From assembly GCF_000003855.2 (NCBI RefSeq), contig NW_003101682.1, forward strand, positions 497,178 through 561,177: a DNA stretch of 64,000 nucleotides. The letters run 5' to 3'. Source of the stretch: Blastomyces gilchristii SLH14081 (lineage: Eukaryota > Ascomycota > Eurotiomycetes > Onygenales > Ajellomycetaceae). The notes under the pieces were generated by a model. That model was not told the origin of the DNA. It saw only the letters and a program-made list of their open reading frames with translations, and did no database searches. This document shows positions 50,283 through 61,833 of the stretch, in pieces. The first letter of the stretch is position 1, and every line of letters starts with the position of its first letter. A program made the position numbers and the translations under genes.

Positions 50283-53024
50283 TCACAACGCATTAAAAAC
50301 ACTCTGCATCCCCACCGTCCCTGAATCTTCTCTTCTCATAACATAAGCCCTGACTTCCTGAACTGTCAACCCCGCCTCCGCCATGCCCTGCGCCACAGTC
50401 CCGGATCCGCCTGTCCTGCTCGTCCCAGAGCCAGCGCCACCCCTACCAGTCGCCCTAGTGGTTCCTGCCCGAACCCTCTCTCGCAACGCTTCAGGCCCAA
50501 CGACGAACAGACTGCCAACTTCCAATAGAACATCGAGCGCGCCGCCAACGCCTTTAACAGCGTCATCGATATCCCATGATCGTAGTAAATCTACGTAGCA
50601 GGTCATGTCCTTCGTAACCATAAGGCCGCCGGGCCCGTTGACAGGGAAGCGCTTGAAGTGTTCGAGGAGTAAGGTGCGGACGCCGAGGGCGATTTCAGTG
50701 AGGAAAATTTTGACGTTGGGGCCGCTGGAGGAGAGTGAAGTGACGATTGCGGTGTGTAGACGGCTAAGGAAGGTGGATATGGCGGCACACGTCTAGGATT
50801 GTGTCAGCGATGGGACCCAATGTTGCATTTTCTTATCGGGGAAGGGATTAGACGGGAAAGAATAACTTACGGGAGTCTGCAGCATCTCCAGCCATGCGCT
50901 ATCACCATCTACGGCATCTTCCTTCGGACGGAAGTCGTTCTTTTTCTGGCCCGAAAGAAGTCGTGAAACCCAGGAAAGCGCCACGTCTACAGTTTTCTGC
51001 TCGATAGAATTGATCTTATCCTCGATCCGGTTCATTGTTAGGGCAGCCTTTTTCTCCATATCTCTCCTGATCGTAATATTCCCAGCTGCAAGTGGAATAA
51101 GCACGGCGTTAATGCATGTCATCATTAGGTGTGTGATGGTAATCGCACCGCGTAGGTTGCCCAAGTACGAAAAGTCTGGTTCTGTCTTTGAGGATTCTTG
51201 GCTTGACGCGGACTCGAGAGTGCCATCGAGCGCAACCTCGACGTATCCTTCTCCCATCATAGATAGAAGCATGTTCAAAAGTGCGGAAACATCTTTTGGC
51301 GTATCGCTGCTGACAACCAATTCTAGATCGCGCCCAACCCCTTCAGCAAGCCATTTCAACATTCGCTTCGCAAAGCCGACGTTTAAGCGGCCGTCTTCAT
51401 CCGTAAGCTCAATTTCACTTTGCTTTTGTAAATCTGCATTGTCTTTGAGGCCAGCAACACGCAGCAGCATTCGTTTTTGAGTGGGCGTGAAGTCTGACGA
51501 ATCGAGCCGACTGACATACGCATCCCTGGCAGAGTTAATGAGTTCGCTGCCAGATTTGGCCAGAGACGACATGAATGTGGCTGTTGATTTCTTCCTGCGA
51601 CTATGGAAGGTCGTAAATTTGAACATGAGTGAGGTGTAAAGCTCCTCCAAATTTTTTTTCTCTCTTTCGATGTAGGACGAGCCTCCAAAATAGGGAACGA
51701 AAAGGTCTTCCAATTGTTGATCCAAGATGATAGCAGTCTTGGCCGATATAGTTTCCGGATGTTCCGTTAGGCCGTGTGACTTCATATCGTCGATTAGGCC
51801 GCTAATATAACTCCGCGCAGTTTGAAGAGATCTTAGGAACGCCAATGATGATACACTATCAGCCTTCCCTAACACCATTTCTAACCGCTGCTGTATAGAT
51901 TGTTGGAATATCCTTTGCAAAAACTTCTCAAGAACTTGCTCATAATACGGAAACGCACGTTTGATAATCGTAGATTCCTCCTGCACCACCACCTTGACTT
52001 CGTCGACCAGCGACTGAAGGCTAGATTCAACAACTGGCGGTTCAGCGTCGGGATCAGCTAGCTTTTCCCACGTCTCGGCATCGCCTCCAATTTCCTCAGT
52101 AATGAGCTGGCTGCGGTCAATAAAGAACTGATGTTGATTAACGAATAATCCAACAACACTGGCGCCACCGTTGAAATCGTATAGTACCGCTGCACAGTCG
52201 CGCATACCATCAAAGTTGGCTTTCCGGTAAAAGTCATCAAACTGTTTCAGCAGATCTTTCTCCAGAGTCTCCGAAAACTTCTCGATAATCTCCCTTGTAT
52301 TAGTACGTTTCGCGGTGGAAGAGCCGTTCACAGATGTTCCGTTTATCCCGGGATTGCCATTTTCCTCGCTCCAGCTTTTCGGATCCAATCTCTTGCTTAT
52401 CCTGAGTAATTGCCTGGCCATATGCGCACACCTAACCTTTCCCTCACCGCTTCCCGATCGCCTTAGATTTTCCAAGAGGGTCAACTCCCCGCGGTTGCTA
52501 ACTTCATCCCAGCACTCGATCAGGAAATGTGCATCCAAAGCCCTCCTCCTCTGGCGGTCCAGTTCCTCCAGCTTCTTTCCCGTCTCAACAGCAATATTTC
52601 CACCAGCCCCTCCGCCTGGCCCATTGAGGGATGTATCCAGCTTCTGAAACGACTCGATGGTCTGGCTTAATTTGAGGCCAAGAGAGCTGACATTCTGCGC
52701 ATGCTGGGCCTCTGCCCTCCTCACGGCGGCGGATAGCTCATTTTCTCGTAGCTCCAGGTCGCCGGACAACTCGACCATGCGACGTTGAGCATGTTCGAAG
52801 GTGCGAATAAGGGGTTTGGGGTCGAAGGGTTGGTTTCCGCCAGGTCCACCTGATCGGCGCTGGGACGCCGGGATGGCAGTGTCTGAGAGGGACTCGATGA
52901 AGTCTTTGACAATGAAATCGCGGTTGGAGAAAGTTTCGAGAGTGAAAGTTGGGCCTTTGTTGAAAATGGACCTGGTGGCTGTGGAGCGGGCGCTCTGCGA
53001 ATTTAAGGAGGCGGTATCTGGCAT
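50283..53024 (-). CDS. SEC10: Exocyst complex subunit Sec10
   Basis: Subunit of the octameric exocyst that tethers secretory vesicles to the plasma membrane at hyphal tips and septa. Two exons (50871-53024 and 50283-50792) give 887 residues. The N-terminus has FTLETFSNRDFIVKDFIESL, then a coiled coil (AQRRMVELSGDLELRENEL and after), LDAHFLIECWDEVSN and SKRLDPKSW. The C-terminal helical bundle continues across the phase-0 intron: WLEMLQTP joined to TCAAISTFLSRLHTAI, then FKRFPVNGPGGLMVTKD, typical of Sec10. A low-complexity Gly/Thr/Ala segment (RERVRAGTTRATGRGG) precedes the end. Divergent from NUS1. Confidence 0.95.
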
Positions 53025-53782
53025 TGTGATGGCCCCGTTGTCAAAGGATCATTGGTGGGCGGGAAGAGGAACAAGCGTTTTAGTCATATTCAAGTAGTCG
53101 ATGTGAAGATGCTCGTTAGTCGTAGTAAGTCATTGCTGCAGGGTGTACTGAAATTGTCCTGAGCAGTTGGTTTTATGTAGTCGTCTGTCTATATACTGCG
53201 GAGCCGCGTTGGAAGGTTGCAGATGGTAAATATTATTTATATTTCCACATAGGGATGCTCCTTACTGCCACGTCCCAAATGAAAATGTGATGAGAGTTGA
53301 AGATATCAAGGTAATAAAACAGCGTGAAAATAGATACGGACTGTAGCCGGTAAGAAGATCATAATAGGGCTTTACCTCAATAAATCGCCATTTCACCAAA
53401 CTAAATACCTAAAGAATTGAGGACGTGTGTCGCAGGTTCGCTGCTCAGCCGAGGAAATGACGCAAAGGGCAAATCGCCAACATGGCGCAGACAGAAGACT
53501 ATTAATAAACAAATAACTAATATCTACTTCCGCAATTCTCCCAAGGACAACATTCTCCCAGCTCCGCTCAAATACACAACTTCCAATACGGAGGAACTAT
53601 TAGTTTCTTTCCTAGCCTGAACTCGATATGCATTGATACCCATGGGGACCGGCCGCTGAATTATACCCCTAATGCTACTTTTTTGAAACGGAAAATTCAA
53701 CCCAAACCCCATAGAGTTGGTCCGGGAAGAGACCTCCTAAACAAATCACATCTGTCGCCTGTACCAGTTCGCACACCCTCTC
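53025..53782. promoter_or_regulatory. Shared divergent promoter region of SEC10 and NUS1
   Basis: The 758 nt between two divergent start codons. AT-rich in the middle (53225-53560). No coding exon or RNA gene seen; regulatory role by position. Confidence 0.4.
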
Positions 53783-55102
53783 ATGGCTCTCCCTACAGAC
53801 CCGCGTTTACTACGGAACTCACGAGTCGATCCCTCACAGCTCACTCCCGCCGAGCGTGAGCGGCTCCTCAAACCCTACCTCCCAGATCCAGCTGTTATCC
53901 GTTCAGCACGCACCAGGAATGGGAAGCAGAAGCAAAAGCAGAAGAAGAAACCCATCCGAACATTCCTCAAGTCGAAACTACATTACCTTACCTACTTCCT
54001 AATCCATGTCTTTTTCAGCATTTACATCCGGTTCCGTCAAGCCTATCATGCCATTATTGATCGGATCCTGGCCATCCTCTACTACCATCACCGCACACCG
54101 GAGCTCATACAGAAGGATGTCCGTGGCCTGAGCCAATTGCCGCAGCATCTGAGCGTCGTCTTGATGCTGGGGAACGACGAGGATGCGTTGGATGTGATTA
54201 TGGACGAGGTGGCGGAGTTGGTGGCCTGGAGCTCGTGCGCTGGCATTCCGATGTTGAGTATATATGAGAAGACAGGTGCGGTTCAAACGAAACCTCCCGC
54301 TCCCCCTTTTTTTTTTTTCCGCATGATCGATAATAGAAATAAAAGGAAAAAGAAAATTACCAAACCAAACTAACATATATACAACAACTCAGGCATCCTA
54401 AAATCCTACATCCCAACCCTCCACAAAATAGTCATAAGCAAGCTATCAACGTACTACGGACCCCCCTCCCACCAACCAACCCTCCGCCTCTTCGCCCCGC
54501 ACCACGCCATCTACTCTCCAACCCTCTGCCCGCCGTCCTCAAAAGTAAACCCAGCCCTCCTCACCCTCCTCCTCCTCTCCGCCACAGACGGACGCGAAAC
54601 CCTCGTCGACCTCACAAAAACCCTCACAGAAATGGCCCAGCACGGCAAACTGTCCCCGCAAGACATAAGTCCCAAACTCATCGACGCAGAGCTCAGCGAG
54701 CTGACGTCCGCACCTACACCACCGCTAGCCGGCATGCCGGGAGATCCACACCTCGACGAGCGGAATAGCGTCGCGTCCTCCACCGGTACGGGAACAGGGA
54801 CCACCAGCACTACGGTGTCGGATTCACCGCCGCTGTCGTCTGCGGAAACCGTAACGGCGGGCGGCGTAGAGATGAATGCGGCAACGGCGGCATTGATGAA
54901 ATCTGACCCGGATTTGCTGATGGTGTTTGGGCCGTTTGTGCGGCTGGACGGGTATCCGCCGTGGCAGTTGCGGCTGACGGAGATCTATTGTACGGGAAAT
55001 AAGGGGGGAGTGATTACCGGGGGTGGAGAGGCGGTTGAGTATCAGAAGTTTCTGAAGGGTCTGTGGAGATTTGCGAAGGCGGAGATGAGATTTGGGAGAT
55101 AG
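53783..55102 (+). CDS. NUS1: Dehydrodolichyl diphosphate synthase complex subunit Nus1
   Basis: Non-catalytic partner of the cis-prenyltransferase Rer2/DHDDS that makes the dolichol backbone at the ER. Two exons (53783-54275 and 54393-55102) give 400 residues. The basic N-terminus (KQKQKQKKK) precedes a membrane segment at about 66-83 (HYLTYFLIHVFFSIYI). The cis-prenyltransferase-like fold includes LSVVLMLGNDEDALDVIMDE, SIYEKT spliced to GILKSYIP, and DPDLLMVFGPFVRLDGYPPW with LRLTEIYC. The C-terminus MRFGR contains the RxG motif needed for activity of the complex. A Ser/Thr/Gly-rich insert (about 290-355) interrupts the domain and is probably a disordered loop. Confidence 0.94.
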
Positions 55103-56062
55103 ATTGGGGCGGGGTGCCGGCATTCCTATACTTTTACTTTCACCATTTTTTCCTTTTTGCGTCTACTTGTATTTATTAGTTTGTTTCCTCCTCTGGGAGT
55201 CAGTATCATTGCGTGGGCCCCACTTCAATGCTGCATTGTGGTATATACTCGTTTTAAGTCATATTAACTTCTGTGCTTTGTCTTGAGAGATATTGAATGG
55301 TCAGACGGCCGGCTGCCTGGGAGAATTTCCATTTATGGATTTCTTAGTCTATAGGGGTAGAAATGAGCCCTGATGCGGCGCTCTCCGGCTTTAATACTAT
55401 AGGAATTCTTAAGGGGTTCCTCTTAACCTCGCTTGTTTTGGGGTGCAAACCGTCAGGCTCAGGCTTTTTGTTTTTTGCCTGTATAAAGGACATTATTTCT
55501 GACTGTTAAGTCAATAGTAGCTAGAAGAGTATATAAAATAACGGACACTAGCTATATAGTACACATAACACACCGCACCTGAGTCCTCATGCGCAATAAA
55601 AATGGAATATCCAGAACGACGTTCTATAATATAATACAAAAGTAAAACCTATTACCTATATACTTCGCTTGCTAACTAACAATAAGTAAAAGAGATTTCC
55701 CGCCATCATGCTCCTTATGATCTAATCTTTCCAAACCATAAAGAAGTCATGATGCGTGGCTGGCATTCTATCATATTGAAAAGAAAGAAAGAAAAAAGAA
55801 AAGGAGAAGGAGTGAATGTATCACCCTGGATGCTGTCCAGAGTGTCGTGGCAAGCACGTGTCCCAGAATGGGGGGAGAAAGAGAAATAAAAAAAGAGACT
55901 GGGGTATCTGTACTCTTATAATCCCCTCCAGTGAAGAAGAAGCCATAAAGCATAGTAATACAAAAGAGATATATATGCCGCATGCCCCTAAAATCATACT
56001 CCCATCTAATCCCCTTCCCAAACCTAACTGAAAGGGAATGAACCAACCAAGTACGTGGCCGT
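55103..56062. other. Convergent intergenic region
   Basis: 3' flanks of NUS1 and the Cys-rich protein gene. AT-rich at about 55500-55700, A/G-rich at 55780-55815. No gene seen. Confidence 0.5.
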
Positions 56063-57162
56063 TCACCATCCAGCCACACACGCAAAACACCTCACAAACT
56101 CTCCCCCGCCGTCGAGGACGCTCTCAACCGCACACCATGAACACACCTTCCGTCCCATTCTTTCACCATTCTCTTCTGCTCCCTCGTCTCCATGCCCTGG
56201 CCTGGAATTTGGCGGTGAGGTCTTCCCTCTCCACTCGGACGCTTTGCCTCCTCCACCACCATCGTTATTATTATGATTGTTATCTTTGCCACAGCCTGGA
56301 CCTGGATTCGAAGGGGAACGAGGGCCATTGCAATCGACTACCATACACTCACGTAGGCAGATGTAGCATGTTCGTTCGGCGCAGAGGTCGCAGTCGGCGT
56401 ATGCGTCGAGGGTGGAACGGGTTGTGGGGCGACGGTGGCAGATGTGGCAGGGAGATAAGGAGGTGTGGGATGTGGTTTTGTTGTTTATTTGTGAGACGGA
56501 CGAAATCGAGGGGTCGTCGTCATAGTTGTTGTTATGTGTATTGGATTTCGCTTTTTGAAACGGTGGCGATGGTGTTGATGATTTTAATGCGAGTGTGGGC
56601 GAGGTGCTCTCAGAATCAGGAGTGTAGAAATGTTGCTTCTGTCCTAAATATATGTTTCTTGGAATAGTATTCCATTCCTGCTGTGATTGCTGGTTTTGTT
56701 GGTGCTGTATCAAACGCCGCCGCTTGATTGCCGCTGGTTGCCAGGACGGACGGGAGTGATGTGTTCTCCGTTCAGGGCTGGGCCGCAGAGCAAATTTGGA
56801 AGCTATTGCACCCGACGAGGAATCTTTCAAGAACTGACTGTATCCATTTCTAAATCTATCCTCGATGTGTTGAGCATTGCCGGGGATGAAAGCGGTGCTG
56901 ATTTGGGGAGAGACAATATGTTAAGCTGCGAGTCACCGAGAAAGATTTAAAAAAAAAAACAAGGTTGAAACTGAAGGAAATTCAAGAGAAAAACCCACCA
57001 AGTGCCTATATTAGCGTTGATCTGGCCATCCCAATTACCCATATCTCTCTTCCTCTTTTTCAGGTTTGCAGCATCTGCTACGGGACATCCTCGCTGTTCA
57101 CACGCTGAGGTGGCCGTTGCCCAGGGAAAGGAGACATTCTGGGGCTGGTCGGGGATATACAT
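56063..57162 (-). CDS. Cys-rich zinc-binding-like protein, unknown function (332 aa)
   Basis: Two exons (56999-57162 and 56063-56897) join in phase (GTC|TAFIPGNAQHIEDRF region). The N-terminus has MYIPDQPQNVSFPW and a KKRKRD basic cluster that may be a nuclear signal. A Gln/Asn/Ser-rich middle leads to a Cys cluster: CHICH, then YADCDLCAERTCYICLREC with a following C in VVDC, and after an Asn/Gly-rich spacer KVCSWCAVE and VRCFACV. CxxC pairs are arranged like a divergent RING/PHD-type cross-brace, but the spacer between halves is long. Looks like a conserved fungal unknown; molecular role not assignable. Divergent from the Zn2Cys6 factor. Confidence 0.7.
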
Positions 57163-57330
57163 GGCGAGCAAAACACACGAGGCCGATCAAGGTAGTGGTA
57201 TAGAAACCGGTCTGCATATCCAAAACGCAGATATCAAGAGGAGAGATGCATGGTGATAGACGCAGAGGAAGAGAGGGGAGGGGAGGGGAAGAATTGCTGA
57301 CTGGCGTCGGCAGGGGAAATATTTAAGCTG

Positions 57331-57358
57331 TTATTTATTTATGCAGCTAAATAAATAA
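57331..57358. repeat. Inverted repeat, 11-bp arms
   Basis: TTATTTATTTA, six bases, then TAAATAAATAA form a perfect hairpin in the promoter flank of the Cys-rich gene. Very AT-rich, so chance is possible. Confidence 0.6.
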
Positions 57359-57674
57359 ATGTCATTTCTTGGCGGGAGACCTGCCTGCCTATAAATATGA
57401 GATGAGGTGAAACACTCCCATTTTCCCAGGTTGCGAAATTCCTACTTGATTCCAGGACTGATGTTTTATGATGTTTTATGATGTCTATTTTGATTATTGG
57501 TGACTACCAACTCATGTTTATTCAGGTGCTCGATATCCTGCCTGGCAATTAACTTTTGGAGGTGTAAAACTTTCCATGGCAAAGGGGCGGTAATTCTGCG
57601 GCAAGCTCAGGTACATGTACATGTACAACTCTATTAACCCATAAATATTCCCCTTGCAAAAGGGTCGACAGCCT

Positions 57675-57905
57675 TTATGAGAGTACAAGAGCTTTCAAGA
57701 AAGCTTTTTTGTCAAAGATTATCCAGCGAGCCTCCTCCCCAAGGTCCTTCTTCCCTTCCACGCATTCGTTTACCGCCAGCTGAACCAATTCCTTGAATTC
57801 GGACTGGAGGGTTTTCTGCCAGTTATAGCCCAGATAGATACCCTGTTTATGGTCACAGAGATAAACATTCCTTTCCCGGTCAAGACATGATATGATGGTG
57901 GTTGG
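57675..57905 (-). pseudogene. Orphan exon or gene fragment, 76 codons
   Basis: A frame opened by a good acceptor (CTCTAG at 57906) reads PTTIISCLDRERNVYLC, continues through GIYLGYNWQKTLQSEFKELV, NECVEGKKDLGEEARWI and ends FLKALVLS before a stop. Composition and amphipathic pattern look like real protein rather than chance. No upstream exon with matching phase could be settled: two frames stay open to about 57990, one of them continuing to 58012. It could be the last exon of a small gene or the remnant of a deleted one. Family not recognised. Confidence 0.35.
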
Positions 57906-58995
57906 CTAGAGTGCGACGACCACGATGTGGCGAGATTTGAGTTTTGTTGTCTCCGTATAAGCTGTTGAAGGCCTCGCTGGGATGGGGTAAATGTATACAG
58001 TATATCCCTCAATTAGGGTGCCTGGGCAGCAGCATTACCCTTCCATATAAATGTTACCGTCGCAATATCGCTAGTGAGCGAGTGTGGGTGGGAGAGGAGT
58101 GTGTATGGCCATGCATTGAATTTAACTAGCCATTTCATCCAAACAAAGGTTTATTATTGGTAGTTACATAACTACAGACTTGACTTGGTGATTGGAAAAT
58201 GATTCCTTTAGTGAACGGCCAGGGCGTTGATGGAGAGCTTAGTCATGAAACGTTCACACCGTCGGCTCCAACGTCACAGTGAACTTCAATCCTTTTCATG
58301 ATTCGTTTCTACTAATGGTTCCTTTGGATAATAAGGAAGTTCCAAGGTTAACTATTTATCTCTGCAAACGAGAAAAGGGAAAAGATAAGAAAAAGAATAC
58401 TTCTGCTCTTGGTTCCCCTTGGTGGCGCAATATAGTTATCCAAGCTAGCGGAGTGTATCCGTAACCCCTCAGAAAATGCCAGCCCCCATCAGCCGATTCT
58501 TACAGCCGTATGGTCATCCCTCTGATAGACCAAGCGCCAAAAGCCAAAATGATGATATCAAATACCCAGGAACTAACAGCTGACGCCCGAAACCCGGCAT
58601 TCCTGCCGGCTTCAAGTTTTTTTTAACTGTCTAAACTTGTCTCAGAGGGCCAATAATCTTGCTTCTCCTCTGCTCTCACTCGGAAAGCCTCAGCGTGAGT
58701 CTCCGTCACTTTACAGTATGGACGACTTTTGGCAGCTTCTAGGTTATGGAGTATAGATGGTAAGTGGCTGGAGAGCATGGTTAATCACAAGGCATTACCT
58801 AGGGAACTTGTTGGGGTGTAGGAGACACGCCTCAAATACCGCTGCTGCGCTTGATGGGCAGGTCTTAATTTTCATTCTTTGTTTCTTTTTTTTTTGTTTC
58901 TCCCAATTTGTCGTTTGTTTATACATGCAATCTGCTGCAAGTCTCATATCCCAGATCAAGACCAAAGTCTGTGGCTGGAAAAAAGCCTCGATAAT
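57906..58995. other. Upstream region of the Zn2Cys6 factor
   Basis: No second gene called. Contains the uncertain 5' side of the orphan exon (to about 58140) and CT/T-rich sequence before the regulator (58610-58690, 58870-58910), likely promoter and leader. Confidence 0.4.
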
Positions 58996-61833
58996 ATGGA
59001 TCATGGAACACGATATAGCGGCAGCAAGCGAAAGCGAGTATCGAAGGCCTGCGATAGATGTCGAGGCAAGAAGTATCGTTGTGACGGACAACGCCCAGCA
59101 TGCGTGGCATGTCGAGAATCCGGCCATGATTGTTCCTACGACCCGACCGCAAAGAAACGAGGGCTGCCAGAGGGTTACGTCCGCGGCTTGGAGAAGCTTT
59201 GGGCTTTGTCAATCTCCAATATCGCGGGCCTCGAGGAGGGGATACTTGAGATGCTGGGATCTAAAGAAGCCGAATCCTCTCGGAGACAATGGCTTGTATC
59301 CTTGTGGAACAATGAAAGAGCGTCAGAAAGGCTACATGACATATGGAAATCGAGCGAGCTATACGCGAGTGTTGAAGAGTTGTTGTTGAATCCAGGGTTA
59401 ACTATTACTGGAACGCCGCGTATGGAAGAAGATAGGGGAGGTATTGAGCCTGAACATTCATTATCTGACATCGCGTCTGATTCTCAACTTGATGACTGTT
59501 CAGACCATCATGTTGGAGAAATTTTGCCATGGGCATTGACTCAGATTCAACATAAGCCACCCCGATCTCCTGACACAGACGCCCGAAGAGTCAAGTTTCG
59601 TATTTCGAGTCCAACTGCAGAAAGAAACTCTCGCATGAAACTCCCCATTCAAACGTCACACCTCCTCGATATGTACTTTGCACATACGCACAGCTGGTTC
59701 CCCATTCTAGCAAAACATGAAATTCTCAAGGCATCCTACCAATACTTAGATCCAACTTTCGAAACGGCAAGCAACCTTGCGGGATCGGGGAATCATGCTG
59801 CTCTCTGGGCGATTCTGAGCTATACTGCAGCCCAGATCCCACCAGATACTGAAGAAAATTCAACTGCTGGAACAAGGTTCAGAAACCCCGGCGAAGAAGC
59901 GAAAGGGTTCTATGCGGTTGCGCGAAGCTTGATACCGGATGAGAGGGGCAAATTTGAAATTGAACATGTTCAGGCTACCCTGCTCTTAACGCTCGTAAAC
60001 ATTGGATTCGGGGATTGGACAGCCGCATGGGTTCTTTGTGGACAAGCTGCAAGCGTAGCTATCGATTTGGGCCTGGGAGCTGCATCAAGAAGCAAACAAT
60101 CACCTGGAAAATCGAAGGAAGAAGAGACATTTCTTGGGTGTTTCCTCCTCGACACCTTATTATCTGCTCGGCTCGCTAGGTGCCCACGCATGCGTTCCGA
60201 TACCATACGCAATGTCAACTTATTGGAAGAGGATGGGCTCGAAGAATGGGGCCCGTGGGTAGACGTTTTCCTTCTCCGCAAGCTTCACGGAGGGGAAAAT
60301 TCTTGCCCTCGTGGGCCTCTCCGCTCTTGCAGTACTTTCAACCGCCTGTTAGAGCTTTCGAAACTCCTCCATTTGCTCTGGGATAATCTTCCCCTGGCAC
60401 CAGATGTCACTGCTATGGCACATGAGTATTTCCTGAGGAATCTTAAACACTGGGAAATGAAGCTTCCGCCAGGGTGTCGGTTGTCTGATGTTAGCAAGAA
60501 GATGTTATTGGGCGAAAACCCGTCTTTTCTACCACACCAGACGTTTCTGCTTTGGACCCAGATGGCAGCGCTGATTCTGCTTTCCACCCGTCTGTCACCC
60601 CATATACAGCAGTTGTCTTATTCACTTCGCCAGGTCATGGATATCACGCTCTCTCTCTTGACTTCCCAGTCACAAAATTTTACTCAAACCTGCCTCCCTC
60701 CTCCTTTCGAATTCTCTCTAAGAATAATCGTTGATGCTGCACGCTCACAGGCCTCATCACGGTATCACGATACTTCCTGGCTCGAGTCGGTCGCCAGTCA
60801 AATATCCCGAGCAGGAGGAATCTGGCCGGTTTATTCCTCGCTAGTTGAGGATACGAGGCAGTTGTCATCGGCTGTAGCACCCTCTTTGCCAATACTGCAT
60901 CTAGCCTCCTCGAGAAGCAATCTAGCTCCACCCCATCCACATTGCTCACCTCCTCCTCCTCCTCTTCCTAGTGAGAGCGTGTATGACATTCTCGAAGTGT
61001 TAGAATCTTTTTTGCAGGAAGACGCAGACGCCCAACAACCAAACGAAGAGGACCTGACTTTCTTCTCGCTCCTTTCCAGAGCACCCATGGATCAGTTTAG
61101 CGCCTCTGATTGTAGAAGTAGGAGTGAAGCTTCCATCATCTCTTCTTCGCAGGCCTTTGACAATGTCTGGGCAGGCCTGCAATCCCCAACCCCTGCAACA
61201 CGGGAGATCCCATGGATGACACCAAACCTGTCAAAAACAAGAGAAGGAGAAAACTCGCCGCCCCCTCCACGGTCAGATATATCTAATATGTGCAAAGCCA
61301 ACCAAAAAGAGACCTACCACCACCTCCAGCCCTTAAACGATGGATACACGCTTGGACCACAAAAGGCCACACCACAATTCCCCAATCACAAATCACCCTC
61401 TCCTGCTTCCCCTTCCCCTCCAGCTTCTAATGATATAGAATCCATCTTCCATGACCGCCCAAACCCAAACAATAGTGATATCTCCACCTCTAAACCCCAG
61501 AAAGCTTTCTTAACCCGCACCCTCAACTACGAGAGTTCTCATGCACGGCTCATCATAGACATATACGATGACAAATCATCCCACGACGCCCTCCTCAACA
61601 ACCATGACAATGGCAGTTCCACAGGGAACAGTGCTGAAGAGCTCCCGGGACAGAACCAGGAGGACGGAATGGAGGAGGAGGGCAAGGGGAAGCAAACGAT
61701 CCTCAACAAGATCATGTGTCCACCGTCGATTGCGGATATTTGGCCGCCGCCAGGGTTCTTTCCGGATGCGTTTGGGGAGGAAGGTGAGAGGGGCGTTGAG
61801 GAAGCTAGGGAAAAGATAGATATTGGTGGATAA
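58996..61833 (+). CDS. Zn2Cys6 transcription factor, QutA-like N-terminus (945 aa)
   Basis: Fungal-specific nuclear regulator. A single exon starts at MDHGTRYSGSKRKRV; the frame is open upstream, but this ATG places the finger at the N-terminus as usual. The binuclear cluster is Cys19, 22, 29, 36, 39 and 46 (CX2CX6CX6CX2CX6C), followed by KKRGLPEGYVRGLEKLW, close to the linker of quinate activator QutA. A fungal_trans-type domain covers about 215-560 (LLDMYFAHTHSWFPILAKHEI, then ALWAILSYTAAQ and GFGDWTAAWVLCGQAASVA). The C-terminal third is Pro/Ser/Asn-rich. No quinate genes lie in this window, so the target pathway is open. Orthology to QutA is not claimed. Confidence 0.88.
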   Translation: MDHGTRYSGSKRKRVSKACDRCRGKKYRCDGQRPACVACRESGHDCSYDPTAKKRGLPEGYVRGLEKLWALSISNIAGLEEGILEMLGSKEAESSRRQWLVSLWNNERASERLHDIWKSSELYASVEELLLNPGLTITGTPRMEEDRGGIEPEHSLSDIASDSQLDDCSDHHVGEILPWALTQIQHKPPRSPDTDARRVKFRISSPTAERNSRMKLPIQTSHLLDMYFAHTHSWFPILAKHEILKASYQYLDPTFETASNLAGSGNHAALWAILSYTAAQIPPDTEENSTAGTRFRNPGEEAKGFYAVARSLIPDERGKFEIEHVQATLLLTLVNIGFGDWTAAWVLCGQAASVAIDLGLGAASRSKQSPGKSKEEETFLGCFLLDTLLSARLARCPRMRSDTIRNVNLLEEDGLEEWGPWVDVFLLRKLHGGENSCPRGPLRSCSTFNRLLELSKLLHLLWDNLPLAPDVTAMAHEYFLRNLKHWEMKLPPGCRLSDVSKKMLLGENPSFLPHQTFLLWTQMAALILLSTRLSPHIQQLSYSLRQVMDITLSLLTSQSQNFTQTCLPPPFEFSLRIIVDAARSQASSRYHDTSWLESVASQISRAGGIWPVYSSLVEDTRQLSSAVAPSLPILHLASSRSNLAPPHPHCSPPPPPLPSESVYDILEVLESFLQEDADAQQPNEEDLTFFSLLSRAPMDQFSASDCRSRSEASIISSSQAFDNVWAGLQSPTPATREIPWMTPNLSKTREGENSPPPPRSDISNMCKANQKETYHHLQPLNDGYTLGPQKATPQFPNHKSPSPASPSPPASNDIESIFHDRPNPNNSDISTSKPQKAFLTRTLNYESSHARLIIDIYDDKSSHDALLNNHDNGSSTGNSAEELPGQNQEDGMEEEGKGKQTILNKIMCPPSIADIWPPPGFFPDAFGEEGERGVEEAREKIDIGG

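Noticed and set aside
30470..55102. ALG6 and NUS1 as an N-glycosylation gene cluster
   Set aside because: About 21 kb and many unrelated genes lie between them; coincidence is the simpler view.
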